Shown in pieces: positions 1 to 6,091 of a stretch of 6,837 nt of DNA. Each line of letters starts with the position of its first letter. Within the stretch, counting starts at the first letter, position 1. This DNA is from Deltaproteobacteria bacterium (GTDB lineage Bacteria; Desulfobacterota; Desulfarculia; Desulfarculales; Desulfarculaceae). The translations under genes were made by a program, and so were the position numbers. Under the pieces are notes generated by a model, which saw only the letters and a list, made by a program, of their open reading frames with translations, ran no database searches and was not told the origin of the DNA. The DNA is taken from NCBI GenBank assembly GCA_021815655.1, contig JAKAGJ010000111.1, positions 1 to 6,837 of the forward strand, in the 5' to 3' direction.

Positions 1-588
1 GGCGCCCCGCTGGCGCCCCTGGCGCCACCACCGCAGCAAGGCCGGGGCCATCATCAAGGCCGCGGCCAGGGCGCCCAGCAGGGCCTGGGCCTGGCCGGCG
101 GTGCTGGCCGCCGGCGGACCCAGCAGCAGGGCCAGGCGGGGGGGTGCGGAATTGACTCCCCGGAAGTTAACCGCCCGCCAGCCTTCCACCCGCAGGGGCC
201 GGGGACCGGGGTTGCGCAGCTCCACCCGCCAGGGCTGGCCCGGGGGCCGGCGCAGGTCGAAGCGCCCCGGCCCCTTGGCCTCCACCTCGGGGCCCGTGGA
301 CCAGGCCCGCGCCCGCAGCCCGGCGCAGTCCTGCCCCGGTGCGCACTCCAGGCGCAGCTCGCCCCGCGGCCACCCCGCCGGCCAGGCCGGCAGCTCGGCC
401 CGGCCGCCCGGCATCAGGAACAACCCTCCGCCCTCCAGGCTGGCGAGCTGGCCGGGGTCGCCGCCGCACAGCAGGGCCAGGCCCAGCAGGGCCGCCAAGA
501 GGGCCGCCAGCCACCAGGCCGGGGCCGGGGAGACGCCGGCACCGGCTTGCTCCATGAGGGGCGGGTCGGCGGGTTGGCGTCGCGGCAT
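1..588 (-). CDS. Unrecognised two-helix membrane protein, 5' part only (C-terminus beyond the window)
   Basis: This is an open frame of 196 codons that starts at the ATG at 588-586 and is still open at the left edge. The start is supported by a GGAG (597-600 on the complement) eight bases upstream. The product has a basic N-terminus (MPRRQ), a hydrophobic helix at about residues 25-41 (WWLAALLAALLGLALL) and a soluble middle part rich in Gly, Pro and Arg. That middle part has two close cysteines (82 and 88) and a strand-like stretch around 120-143. A second hydrophobic segment lies at about 167-186, followed by a basic RWWRQGRQR. The layout suggests a membrane-anchored extracytoplasmic domain between two helices. 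I do not recognise the family and assign no function. It is divergent from the acetyltransferase-like gene with a 196-base gap. Overlapping frames on both strands are artefacts of the GC-rich codons; this frame is preferred for its RBS and sensible helix layout. Confidence 0.7.
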   Translation of the reverse strand, partial: MPRRQPADPPLMEQAGAGVSPAPAWWLAALLAALLGLALLCGGDPGQLASLEGGGLFLMPGGRAELPAWPAGWPRGELRLECAPGQDCAGLRARAWSTGPEVEAKGPGRFDLRRPPGQPWRVELRNPGPRPLRVEGWRAVNFRGVNSAPPRLALLLGPPAASTAGQAQALLGALAAALMMAPALLRWWRQGRQRGA

Positions 589-784
589 GCCCTGTTCTCC
601 AGTCCCTCGTCAAAAGCCTCACAACGGGCCGGGTCCCCCCGGCCGCCAGGCTCAACCATGGCATATAGCCCGGCCCTTGCCAAGGCCGGCCCCGTCCCGG
701 GTTGGACAACCAACCGCCCCGGGCATATCCTTAAAATCAGTTGGCCGCGCCCCGGCCTGGGCCGGCCCAGGGAGGTGACTCGCC
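589..784. promoter_or_regulatory. Divergent intergenic region with a hairpin and a weak sigma-70-like promoter
   Basis: This gap separates two divergent genes and should hold promoters for both. A hairpin is visible: GGTTGG (700-705) pairs with CCAACC (710-715) around the loop ACAA, and CCCG (696-699) can extend it by pairing with CGGG (720-723) across a four-base bulge. A weak sigma-70-like pair faces the plus-strand gene: TTGGAC (702-707) and TATCCT (726-731), 18 bases apart. Its -35 overlaps the hairpin, so the dyad might be an operator, but this is inference. GGAGGTG at 771-777 is the ribosome-binding site for the ATG at 785. I found no convincing promoter for the minus-strand gene. Confidence 0.3.
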
Positions 785-1894
785 ATGTCCGCCCCCGCCA
801 GGCTGATTTCCCTGGACATCTTCCGTGGGCTGGCCATCGCGGGCATGATTCTGGCTAACAACCCCGGCTCCTATGAAGACGTCTACCCCTACCTGGACCA
901 TGCCTCCTGGCACGGTTGGACCCCGGTGGACCTGGTGTTTCCCTTTTTCCTGTTCATCATGGGGGCCGTGCTGCCGTGGTCCTTGCCGCGCGGCCAGGCC
1001 CGCTGGCGCGGACCCGGAGGGGTGTGGGGCAGGGTGACCAGGCGCAGCCTGATCCTCTTGGGCCTGGGCCTGTTCTATAACGGCTTCCCCTACTTCGACC
1101 TGGCCTCCATCCGCATCCCCGGCGTGTTGCAGAGGATAGCCCTGATCTACTTGCTGGCGGCCTATCTGCACCTGCGCTTGAGCGACCGGGGGCTGTTGGT
1201 GCTGATAGCCGCCATCCTTCTGGCCTACTGGGGCATGATGACCCTGCTGCCGGTGCCCGGCCTGGGGCACCCCAGCATGGCCAAGGAAACCAATCTGGTG
1301 GCCTGGCTGGACAACCAGATCATGCGCGGCCACCTGTGGGAGTATGACACGCCCTGGGACCCCGAGGGCCTGCTCAGCACCCTGCCCGCCCTGTGCCTGG
1401 CCTTGGCCGGGCGCCTGGCCGGCGGTGTCCTGCGGGCCAGGCCGGGGCGCTGCCTGGGAACCCTGGCGGCCTGGGGCGGCGGCCTGCTGGCCCTGGGCCT
1501 CTTGTGGGATGCCTGGTACCCCATCAACAAAGGCCTGTGCACCAGCTCCTTCGTGGTCTTCGCCAGCGGCGGAGCGGTGCTGGGGCTGGCGGGATGCCAC
1601 TGGCTGGCCGGCCGCCCGGGCCTGGTGGCGGCGGCCAAGCCCCTGGTGGTGCTGGGCGGCAACTCCCTGGCGGTATACCTGGTCTCCGAGTTTCTGGAAA
1701 AAATGCTCTACCTGGTCAGAATCCCCCAAAGGGCCGGGCAGCCGGTCATCCTGCACGCCTACCTCTACGGCCATTTTTTCGCCTCCTGGCTGGCCCCTCT
1801 GCGCGCCTCCCTGGCCTGGGCCCTGTTTTTTCTTTCCCTTCAGATAGGCCTGGCCTGGTGGCTCCACGCCCGCCGCATCTTCCTTAAAATATGA
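785..1894 (+). CDS. HGSNAT/NagX-like polytopic membrane acetyltransferase family protein (COG4299, DUF5009-type)
   Basis: The 369-residue integral membrane protein has about ten hydrophobic segments. It follows the heparan-alpha-glucosaminide N-acetyltransferase pattern along its whole length. Visible motifs are RLISLDIFRGLAIAGMILANNPG near the N-terminus, HASWHGWTPVDLVFPFFLFIMG (residues 39-60), IRIPGVLQR (109-117), LLPVPG (154-159), YDTPWDPEGLLSTLPA (187-202), PINKGL (246-251) and GGNSLAVYLVSE (291-302). In human HGSNAT the His in the matching HASWNG motif is the acetylated catalytic residue, so His39 is the expected counterpart. Family members move acetyl groups from cytosolic acetyl-CoA to sugars across the membrane; bacterial NagX proteins occur with N-acetylglucosamine-use genes. 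The substrate here is unknown, and no sugar-catabolism gene lies in the window. A strong GGAGGTG RBS (771-777) sits seven bases before the ATG. The gene appears monocistronic and converges on the Msr gene. Confidence 0.85.
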   Translation: MSAPARLISLDIFRGLAIAGMILANNPGSYEDVYPYLDHASWHGWTPVDLVFPFFLFIMGAVLPWSLPRGQARWRGPGGVWGRVTRRSLILLGLGLFYNGFPYFDLASIRIPGVLQRIALIYLLAAYLHLRLSDRGLLVLIAAILLAYWGMMTLLPVPGLGHPSMAKETNLVAWLDNQIMRGHLWEYDTPWDPEGLLSTLPALCLALAGRLAGGVLRARPGRCLGTLAAWGGGLLALGLLWDAWYPINKGLCTSSFVVFASGGAVLGLAGCHWLAGRPGLVAAAKPLVVLGGNSLAVYLVSEFLEKMLYLVRIPQRAGQPVILHAYLYGHFFASWLAPLRASLAWALFFLSLQIGLAWWLHARRIFLKI

Positions 1895-1928
1895 GCGGCC
1901 CCGCCCGGGAGGTCCCGGACAGGGCCGC
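1895..1928. terminator. GC-rich nested hairpin between convergent genes
   Basis: GCGGCCC (1895-1901) pairs with GGGCCGC (1922-1928). Inside it a second stem, CCGGG (1905-1909) with CCCGG (1914-1918), closes the loop AGGT. It starts right after the TGA of the plus-strand gene and ends 17 bases from the stop of the minus-strand gene, so it is well placed to end transcription from both sides. Neither side has a clean T run, which lowers confidence that it is a classical intrinsic terminator. Confidence 0.5.
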
Positions 1929-1945
1929 GCTTGGGGCGTGGGGGA

Positions 1946-3040
1946 CTACTTCTCGAACAGCTTCTTGTACTGGCCGTAGCCCTGGGCCTCCAGCTCGGCC
2001 GCCGGTATGAAGCGCAGGGCCGCCGAGTTCAGGCAGTAGCGCAGGCCGGTGGGCGGCGGGCCGTCATTGAAGACGTGTCCCAGGTGGTTGTCGCCCTGGC
2101 GGCTGCGCACCTCGGTGCGCACCGAAAAGAGATGACGGTCCTCGCGCTCCACGATGTTGCCCGGCTCCAGGGGCTTGGTGAAGCTGGGCCAGCCGGTGCC
2201 GGAGTCGTACTTGTCCAGGGAGCTGAACAGGGGCTCGCCGGAGAGGATGTCCACGTAGATGCCCGGCTGCTTGTTGTCCCAATACTCGTTCTTGAACGGC
2301 GGCTCGGTGCCCTCCTCCTGGGTCACCTCATACTGCATGGGCGTGAGCTTGGCCTTTAGCTCGGCCTTGTCGGGCTTGACATAGGCCTTCTGGCCCGGAG
2401 GAGGCGGCAGCTTGTCCACGTCCTTGCCCCAGGTGCGCTCCAGGAACTGGTCGCGGCCGGAGCCGTGGCGGTAGTACTTGTAGCGCAGGGGATTGCGCTT
2501 GTAGTAGTCCTGGTGGTAGTCCTCGGCGGGATAGAAGGACTTGAAGGGCACTATCATGGTGACGATGGGCTTCTTGAAGACGCCCGAGGCCGCCAGCTTT
2601 TGCTTGGACTCCTCGGCCAGGCGGTGCTGCTCCTCGTCGTGGTAGAAGATGGCCGAGCGGTACTGCTTGCCGCGGTCCACGAACTGGCCGCCATCGTCGG
2701 TGGGGTCGATGTGCCTCCAGAACCAATCCAGTAGCTGGGAATAGCTGATCTCGGCGGGGTCGTAGTACACCTGCACCGACTCCATGTGGCCGGTCTCTCC
2801 GGCCGAGACCTGGCCATAGGTGGGGTTGGGCTCATCGCCGCCACTATAGCCCGAGATGACCGACTTCACGCCCGGCAGTTTCTCGAAATCCGACTCCGTG
2901 CACCAGAAGCAGCCGCCGGCGAAGGTGGCCACGGCCAGCTTCGGCTCCGCGGGGGCGGTGGGGCCTTGCCCTTGGCCGGCCCAGGCCGCCAGCGCCCCCA
3001 TCAGGGACATCGCGGCGATGGTCATTAGGGTTACGCGCAT
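1946..3040 (-). CDS. msrAB: Exported bifunctional methionine sulfoxide reductase, MsrA-MsrB fusion
   Basis: The product (364 residues from the ATG at 3040) repairs oxidised methionine: the MsrA part acts on the S-sulfoxide and the MsrB part on the R-sulfoxide. A signal peptide is visible ([21 protein letters not shown], probable cut after AWA), so it should work in the periplasm. The MsrA domain spans about 35-200, with nucleophile Cys44 in [13 protein letters not shown], Glu87 in [10 protein letters not shown] and [12 protein letters not shown]. The MsrB domain spans about 232-350, with [36 protein letters not shown] and nucleophile Cys336 in [11 protein letters not shown]. Cys44, Cys47 and Cys336 are the only cysteines. 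MsrB lacks the zinc CxxC pairs, and Thr282 replaces the usual resolving Cys in DSGCGWPSF. An ATG 22 codons upstream (3106) is open but has no RBS and spoils the signal peptide; AAGGAGG supports 3040. The gene lies 101 bases downstream of the activator gene on the same strand. Confidence 0.93.
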   Translation of the reverse strand: MRVTLMTIAAMSLMGALAAWAGQGQGPTAPAEPKLAVATFAGGCFWCTESDFEKLPGVKSVISGYSGGDEPNPTYGQVSAGETGHMESVQVYYDPAEISYSQLLDWFWRHIDPTDDGGQFVDRGKQYRSAIFYHDEEQHRLAEESKQKLAASGVFKKPIVTMIVPFKSFYPAEDYHQDYYKRNPLRYKYYRHGSGRDQFLERTWGKDVDKLPPPPGQKAYVKPDKAELKAKLTPMQYEVTQEEGTEPPFKNEYWDNKQPGIYVDILSGEPLFSSLDKYDSGTGWPSFTKPLEPGNIVEREDRHLFSVRTEVRSRQGDNHLGHVFNDGPPPTGLRYCLNSAALRFIPAAELEAQGYGQYKKLFEK

Positions 3041-3046
3041 GCCAAA

Positions 3047-3053
3047 CCTCCTT
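3047..3053 (-). promoter_or_regulatory. Shine-Dalgarno site that fixes the Msr start
   Basis: AAGGAGG on the minus strand lies six bases before the ATG at 3040. It is a near-perfect anti-16S match and decides in favour of this start over the in-frame ATG at 3106. Confidence 0.85.
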
Positions 3054-3141
3054 GCCAGCCCCAGGGCCGGCCTGAAAATCATTCCCATGTCCACAATGAT
3101 AACCACGCCCCCAGGATGGGGCCAGGGCAGGGTAGGGATTA

Positions 3142-4581
3142 TCAGGCGCGGCGGCTCTTGGCTCGGAAGCGGGGGTGGCTCAGGCCCAACTTATTGAGCT
3201 TGTAGGTCATGCGGCTGGGTGAGATGCCCAGCATGGCGGCGGCGTCCTTCTGCACCCAGCCGCTCTGCTCCAGGGCCGTGACGATGGCCTGGCGCTCCAG
3301 TTCCTCCAGGTTGAGGCTATGGGCCAGGAAGAGACCGCCGTTGGCGGCGGCCGACTCCAGCAGGGCGGGGGCCTGACAGGGCGGGTCCAGGGCGGACGGC
3401 GGGGGGAAGGTGAGGTTGAGGTCGGCCAGGGTCAGCTCGCCATTTTCGGTAAAGAGCACGGCCCGCTCGATGACGTTGCGCAACTCGCGGATGTTGCCCG
3501 GCCAGGGGTAGTCTTCCAGGGCCTGGCACACCTGGGACCCCATGTGCACCAGGGGACGCTTGAGCTCCTGGCAGATGCGCTTCAAGAACATGTTGGCCAT
3601 GGGCAGGATGTCCGCCCGGCGGCGGCGCAGGGGGGCCAGGTCCAGGGTGGCCACGTTGAGGCGGTAATAAAGATCCTTGCGGAACTGGCCGCTCTCCACG
3701 GCCAGGGTGAGGTCGCGGTTGGTGGCGGCCACGATGCGCACGTCCACGTGGATTTCCCGCGAGCCGCCCAGGCGGTAGATCACCTGGTCCTCGATGGCCC
3801 GCAGGACCTTGGCCTGGATGGCCGGGCTCATCTCGCCCACCTCGTCCAGGAACAGGGTGCCGCCGTGGGCCTGCTGGAAGCGGCCGGCCCGGGCCATGTG
3901 CGCCCCGGTGAAGGCCCCCTTCTCGTGGCCAAAGAGCTCGCTCTCCAACAGGGTCTCGCTTAAGGCCGCGCAGTTGACCGTGACCATGGTGCCGTCGCGG
4001 CGGGGGCTGTTGGCGTGGATGGCCCCGGCGATGAGGCTCTTGCCGGTGCCGGTCTCGCCGGTGATCATCACCGTGAGGTTGGTGGGGGCCAGGCGCTTGA
4101 TCTGGCGGATCACCTGCTGCATGGCCTCGCTCTGGGCGGTGAGGCTCTCCAGGCGGTAGAGATAGGGCTGCTCGTGGCGCAGATAGTGGTAGGCATGCTG
4201 CAGGGAGGCCTTTTCCAGGGCCCGGCGCACCGTGAGCCGCAAGTGCTCAAGGTTCAGCGGCTTTTCCTGGTAGTCAAAGGCGCCGCGGCGCATGGCCTCC
4301 ACGGCGTCCTCCACCGAGCCCGGGCGGCTAGTGATGATTACCGGGGTGGAGGGGGCGTGCTCCTGCACATAGCGCAGCACCTCCAGCCCGCCGCTGGAGG
4401 GCAGGTCCAGGTCGGTGACGACAAGTTGGAAGACGTTGTTGGCCAGCAGCTCCAAGGCCAGGTAGCTGTCCGAGGCCTGGCTGATCCGGTTGCCGTCCTG
4501 GCTCACGAGCGCCACCACCTGCGCGCGCAGGTCTTGGTCGGGGTCGGCCAGAAGCAGGTGGTTGCTGGAGGTGATAGCCAT
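3142..4581 (-). CDS. NtrC-family sigma-54-dependent response regulator (receiver, AAA+, Fis-type HTH)
   Basis: This 479-residue protein is a bacterial enhancer-binding protein that opens sigma-54 promoters by ATP hydrolysis once its receiver is phosphorylated by a histidine kinase. The receiver (about 8-125) has phospho-acceptor Asp57 in VVTDLDLP, Ser85 and Lys107 in EKP. One of the usual acidic-pair residues is Pro14 (LADPDQD). The AAA+ domain (about 148-375) has Walker A GETGTGKS (175-182), the sigma-54 contact loop GAFTGA (222-227), Walker [10 protein letters not shown] (Asp246, Glu247), [10 protein letters not shown] and [12 protein letters not shown]. The helix-turn-helix lies at about 436-467 ([23 protein letters not shown]). 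All parts needed for sigma-54 activation are intact. No kinase lies in the window. A GTG two codons upstream (4587) could also be the start; neither has a clear RBS. The gene is divergent from two sigma-54-type promoters, which are its likely targets by inference. Confidence 0.93.
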   Translation of the reverse strand: MAITSSNHLLLADPDQDLRAQVVALVSQDGNRISQASDSYLALELLANNVFQLVVTDLDLPSSGGLEVLRYVQEHAPSTPVIITSRPGSVEDAVEAMRRGAFDYQEKPLNLEHLRLTVRRALEKASLQHAYHYLRHEQPYLYRLESLTAQSEAMQQVIRQIKRLAPTNLTVMITGETGTGKSLIAGAIHANSPRRDGTMVTVNCAALSETLLESELFGHEKGAFTGAHMARAGRFQQAHGGTLFLDEVGEMSPAIQAKVLRAIEDQVIYRLGGSREIHVDVRIVAATNRDLTLAVESGQFRKDLYYRLNVATLDLAPLRRRRADILPMANMFLKRICQELKRPLVHMGSQVCQALEDYPWPGNIRELRNVIERAVLFTENGELTLADLNLTFPPPSALDPPCQAPALLESAAANGGLFLAHSLNLEELERQAIVTALEQSGWVQKDAAAMLGISPSRMTYKLNKLGLSHPRFRAKSRRA

Positions 4582-4639
4582 GCCCACATATGACCGCTAG
4601 AGATTAATCCCGCACAGGTATTTCTAAAATAACATCACA

Positions 4640-4670
4640 GGCCGGTAAATTCCAAATTTAAAATTTTGGA
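4640..4670 (+). repeat. AT-rich box, unit 1 copy
   Basis: GGCCGGT is followed by AAATTCCAAATTTAAAA, and the same text (GGCCGCGTC then AAATTCAAATTTAAAAA) recurs upstream of the second unit. The shared CAAATTTAAAA begins 191 bases before the -24 GG here and 192 bases before it in the second unit. Bases 4651-4670 also form an imperfect palindrome (TCCAAA...TTTGGA, 16 of 20 positions symmetric). It could be an UP-like or protein-binding element, or simply a remnant of duplication. Confidence 0.5.
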
Positions 4671-4767
4671 GGTTTTGAGCCCGACCGAGTTCCAATCCAT
4701 GGATTTGGCGGGCGCCCTAGGCATTTTTTGCTGGCCGCCCCGGCGGAGCCCGCAACTTGCCACAAAT

Positions 4768-4795
4768 GTTAATATGATGTAATCATTATGTTAAC
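4768..4795. promoter_or_regulatory. Imperfect palindrome, candidate activator binding site (unit 1)
   Basis: The 28-base dyad GTTAATATGATG-TAAT-CATTATGTTAAC has ten Watson-Crick and two G-T positions out of fourteen pairs. Its centre lies 62.5 bases upstream of the -24 GG, near -88 from the expected transcription start, a usual position for an enhancer-binding protein. A dyad at almost the same distance lies upstream of the second sigma-54 promoter. That the neighbouring NtrC-family regulator binds here is inference. Confidence 0.5.
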
Positions 4796-4842
4796 AATCA
4801 TGAGCCACACGTTTCACACATCAAATGCTTCCTGTGGTGTTT

Positions 4843-4858
4843 CGGCATGATGCTTGCT
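4843..4858 (+). promoter_or_regulatory. Sigma-54 (-24/-12) promoter of unit 1
   Basis: CGGCATG-ATGC-TTGCT matches the consensus TGGCACG-N4-TTGCW, with the invariant GG (4844-4845) and GC (4856-4857) exactly ten bases apart. It differs at the first T and at one C of the -24 box. Expected start of transcription is about 4869, about 11 bases before the riboswitch aptamer. The same core (CGGCATG-N4-TTGCTA) occurs before the second unit, and a sigma-54 activator is encoded next door. Confidence 0.8.
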
Positions 4859-4880
4859 ATAATTTTTTTGAAGAAACGTT

Positions 4881-4960
4881 GCGGACAAAGCCAAACCCGC
4901 CGCGAGGCGGGGACGGAAAGCCTTCGGGTCTCCTGGGGAGACGGCCGGGTTGCCTGTGTG
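4881..4960 (+). promoter_or_regulatory. c-di-GMP-I (GEMM) riboswitch aptamer, unit 1
   Basis: The RNA has the GEMM hallmarks in order: GCCAAACC, a perfect six-pair stem CCCGCC/GGCGGG (4895-4900 and 4905-4910) capped by the GNRA tetraloop GCGA, then GGACGGAAAGCC, a second stem GTCTCC/GGAGAC (4928-4933 and 4937-4942), and the 3' strand GGGTTGCC (4947-4954). From memory of Vc2 numbering, G4890 corresponds to G20, which selects c-di-GMP over cGAMP. The next position and its partner are swapped relative to Vc2 (G21-C46 becomes C-G), a compensatory change that argues for a working fold. The outer P1 helix looks weak. The aptamer lies between a sigma-54 promoter and the gene at 5030. Confidence 0.9.
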
Positions 4961-4984
4961 AACATGGGAACCCGGTTTCCTTTT
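4945..4984 (+). terminator. Terminator-like hairpin overlapping the unit 1 aptamer
   Basis: CCGGGTT (4945-4951), the 3' strand of the aptamer, can pair with AACCCGG (4969-4975). After a G-G mismatch two more pairs form (CC 4953-4954 with GG 4966-4967). TTTCCTTTT (4976-4984) follows directly. The structure and the folded aptamer use the same bases and so exclude each other. The T tract is interrupted, so termination may be partial. Confidence 0.55.
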
Positions 4985-5006
4985 GGGCCTGACAAAAGGC
5001 GCCGGG
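4971..5006 (+). promoter_or_regulatory. Alternative hairpin in the unit 1 leader
   Basis: CCCGG (4971-4975) with CCGGG (5002-5006) and CCTTTTG (4979-4985) with CAAAAGG (4993-4999) form a twelve-pair hairpin with a seven-base loop and no T tract after it. Its 5' arm is the 3' arm of the terminator-like hairpin at 4945-4975, so the two cannot coexist. It behaves like an anti-terminator that forms when the aptamer keeps its own 3' strand. Confidence 0.5.
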
Positions 5007-5016
5007 CGCGGAACAT

Positions 5017-5023
5017 GGGGAGG
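5017..5023 (+). promoter_or_regulatory. Shine-Dalgarno site that fixes the first PEP-CTERM start
   Basis: GGGGAGG lies six bases before the ATG at 5030. It excludes the much longer in-frame start at 4847, which would place coding sequence over the sigma-54 promoter and riboswitch. Confidence 0.85.
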
Positions 5024-5029
5024 AAAATC

Positions 5030-5794
5030 ATGGACCGGAAGTGGCTACAGACCATCCTGGCCTGCCTGGCTCTGGTCGCGCTGTTGGGCCACGGCTCAGA
5101 AGCCCGCGCCGAGCAAATCAGTACCCTGGTGGTGACCAGCATTGATTACGGCTACAACGCCAGCATCAAGTTCCAGGGCACCAACCGAACCGTGAGCATC
5201 GGCGAGATGGACGTCACGCTGAACAATTTCACCGACGTGGTGGCCTATTGCGTGGACTTGAACCAGACCTTCAGCACCGGGGTCAACTACACCAGCTACG
5301 AGATGTATCCCATCAACCAGAGCATGTCGACCCTGCAGGCCGGCTGGCTCCTGGGCCACTACGGCCCCGGACTGGGCTATTCCCACGCCGGCTACAGCAC
5401 CGCCGCCTCCATCACGGCCCTGCAGCTGGCCATCTGGGAGGTCACCTACGATTACGCCTCCAGCTACGATACCTCTGGCTACTACACGGCCTTGAGCTCC
5501 GGCAACTTCATCGTCAACAACCTGGTCAGCGAGAGCAGCACGGTCAAGACCCTGGCCCTGTCCTATCTGGCCTCCCTGCCCACCCAGTTGGCCCAGTTGA
5601 GCCTGACGGGGCTGAACTATTCCGGCGTGGCCCGCAGCGGCTACGCCCAGGACTTCGTGGTGGGCAACGTGGGTGGCGCCGTGCCCGAGCCGGGCAGCAT
5701 GCTGCTCTTCGGTTCCGCCGCCGGCCTGCTGGGCTGGCTGCGCCGTCGTCGGGGGCAGCGGCAAGGCGGCCCGGAGGCCGAGCCCAGCGCCTAG
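5030..5794 (+). CDS. PEP-CTERM sorted surface protein with a putative Cys-Gln thioester domain
   Basis: The 254-residue product begins with a signal peptide (MDRKWLQTILACLALVALLGHGSEARA). It ends with the PEP-CTERM signal VPEPGSM (218-224), a hydrophobic helix (LLFGSAAGLLGWL) and an Arg cluster (RRRRGQR). Exosortase normally recognises this tripartite tail, cuts near the PEP motif and releases or anchors the protein at the outer surface. An unusually long tail (GGPEAEPSA) follows the Arg cluster. The body carries AYCVDLNQTF (Cys74), QAGWLLGHYGPGLG and LQLAIWEVTYDY (Gln132). This YC...QxAxW pattern resembles the thioester domain of Gram-positive adhesins, where a Cys and a Gln side chain form an internal thioester. 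Cys74 is the only cysteine outside the signal peptide, so it cannot form an internal disulfide. The thioester call is by motif only. The gene lies behind a sigma-54 promoter and a c-di-GMP riboswitch and has a paralogue downstream. Confidence 0.88.
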   Translation: MDRKWLQTILACLALVALLGHGSEARAEQISTLVVTSIDYGYNASIKFQGTNRTVSIGEMDVTLNNFTDVVAYCVDLNQTFSTGVNYTSYEMYPINQSMSTLQAGWLLGHYGPGLGYSHAGYSTAASITALQLAIWEVTYDYASSYDTSGYYTALSSGNFIVNNLVSESSTVKTLALSYLASLPTQLAQLSLTGLNYSGVARSGYAQDFVVGNVGGAVPEPGSMLLFGSAAGLLGWLRRRRGQRQGGPEAEPSA

Positions 5795-5822
5795 CCCCAG
5801 GGCGGTCCCAGGGTACACACAC

Positions 5823-5855
5823 CGCGGCCAGCGCCTCCCGACGGCGCTGGCCGCG
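5823..5855 (+). terminator. Strong hairpin after the first PEP-CTERM gene
   Basis: A perfect thirteen-pair stem (CGCGGCCAGCGCC at 5823-5835 with its complement at 5843-5855) closes the seven-base loop TCCCGAC, 28 bases after the TAG. The following sequence is AT-rich (TCAAATTCAAATTT) but not a pure T run. It probably ends the first transcript and isolates the second unit. Confidence 0.75.
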
Positions 5856-5876
5856 TCAAATTCAAATTTAAAAATT
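5849..5876 (+). repeat. AT-rich box, unit 2 copy
   Basis: GGCCGCGTC followed by AAATTCAAATTTAAAAATT repeats the box at 4640-4664 apart from small insertions. CAAATTTAAAA starts at 5863, 192 bases before the -24 GG of the second promoter. Its left end overlaps the terminator stem of the first gene. Confidence 0.5.
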
Positions 5877-5984
5877 CGCACCAGACGCCCCCGGCCAAGT
5901 TGCGATATTTACATTAGCCTGGCCAGACTGGGAAAAAGATACCGCCCCCCCGCGCCGGCCCTCACTGGGCACGCCATGAATAAA

Positions 5985-5997
5985 TCACGTTATGTGA
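5985..5997. promoter_or_regulatory. Short dyad, candidate activator binding site (unit 2)
   Basis: TCAC-GTTAT-GTGA is a four-pair perfect dyad, extended inward by a G-T and a T-A pair, centred at 5991. The centre is 64 bases upstream of the -24 GG, against 62.5 in the first unit. Sequence likeness to the first dyad is limited (both contain TTATGT), so the position is the stronger evidence. Confidence 0.4.
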
Positions 5998-6053
5998 ATA
6001 AGTTATATAATAATTTCTCAGGTGTTCCTGCTTTAAATACTTTGCTGGCATTG

Positions 6054-6069
6054 CGGCATGGACTTTGCT
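6054..6069 (+). promoter_or_regulatory. Sigma-54 (-24/-12) promoter of unit 2
   Basis: CGGCATG-GACT-TTGCT has GG (6055-6056) and GC (6067-6068) exactly ten bases apart and the same core as the first promoter. Expected transcription start is about 6080. The -24 GG lies 46 bases before the conserved aptamer G, identical to the first unit. Confidence 0.8.
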
Positions 6070-6091
6070 AATATTTATTAACAAGAAAATT

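Larger units (their letters stand above)
4582..5029. other. Regulatory intergenic region of the first PEP-CTERM unit
   Basis: The 448-base gap between the divergent activator gene and the first PEP-CTERM gene contains no credible protein gene. From left to right it holds a possible weak sigma-70-like promoter for the activator (TTGGAA at 4650-4655 and AAAATA complement at 4626-4631), an AT-rich box, a dyad, a sigma-54 promoter, a c-di-GMP-I riboswitch and two mutually exclusive hairpins. Each well-supported element is listed separately. Several stretches here are far more AT-rich than the flanking genes. Confidence 0.8.

Noticed and set aside
668..683. GG-N10-GC on the minus strand (TTGGCAAGGGCCGGGC) as a sigma-54 promoter for the left-edge gene
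   Set aside because: The -12 half (GGGC) is poor and the spacing alone is common by chance in GC-rich DNA.
101..778. Long open frames on both strands across 101-778, including 167-709 minus
   Set aside because: They arise from stop-poor GC-rich sequence. Their products are Pro/Arg/Gly-rich without domains; the minus frame starting at 588 has an RBS and proper membrane helices.
737..1867. 376-codon minus-strand frame antisense to the acetyltransferase-like gene
   Set aside because: The product is low-complexity, rich in Gln, Gly and Ala, with no domain; the plus-strand frame matches a known membrane family end to end.
4626..4655. Sigma-70 promoter for the activator gene (TTGGAA and TATTTT, 18 apart, minus strand)
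   Set aside because: Only four of six matches in each box inside AT-rich DNA; too weak to list as a feature.
4712..4732. GCCCTAGGC followed by a T run as a terminator
   Set aside because: The stem is only three pairs and no plus-strand gene lies upstream to terminate.
4820..4832. IHF-like site (CATCAA-N4-TTC) between the dyad and the unit 1 promoter
   Set aside because: Two consensus positions mismatch and no counterpart is seen in unit 2.
4847..5029. Upstream in-frame extension of the first PEP-CTERM gene to the ATG at 4847
   Set aside because: It overlaps the sigma-54 promoter and the riboswitch, has no ribosome-binding site and buries the signal peptide 61 residues in. The ATG at 5030 has GGGGAGG.
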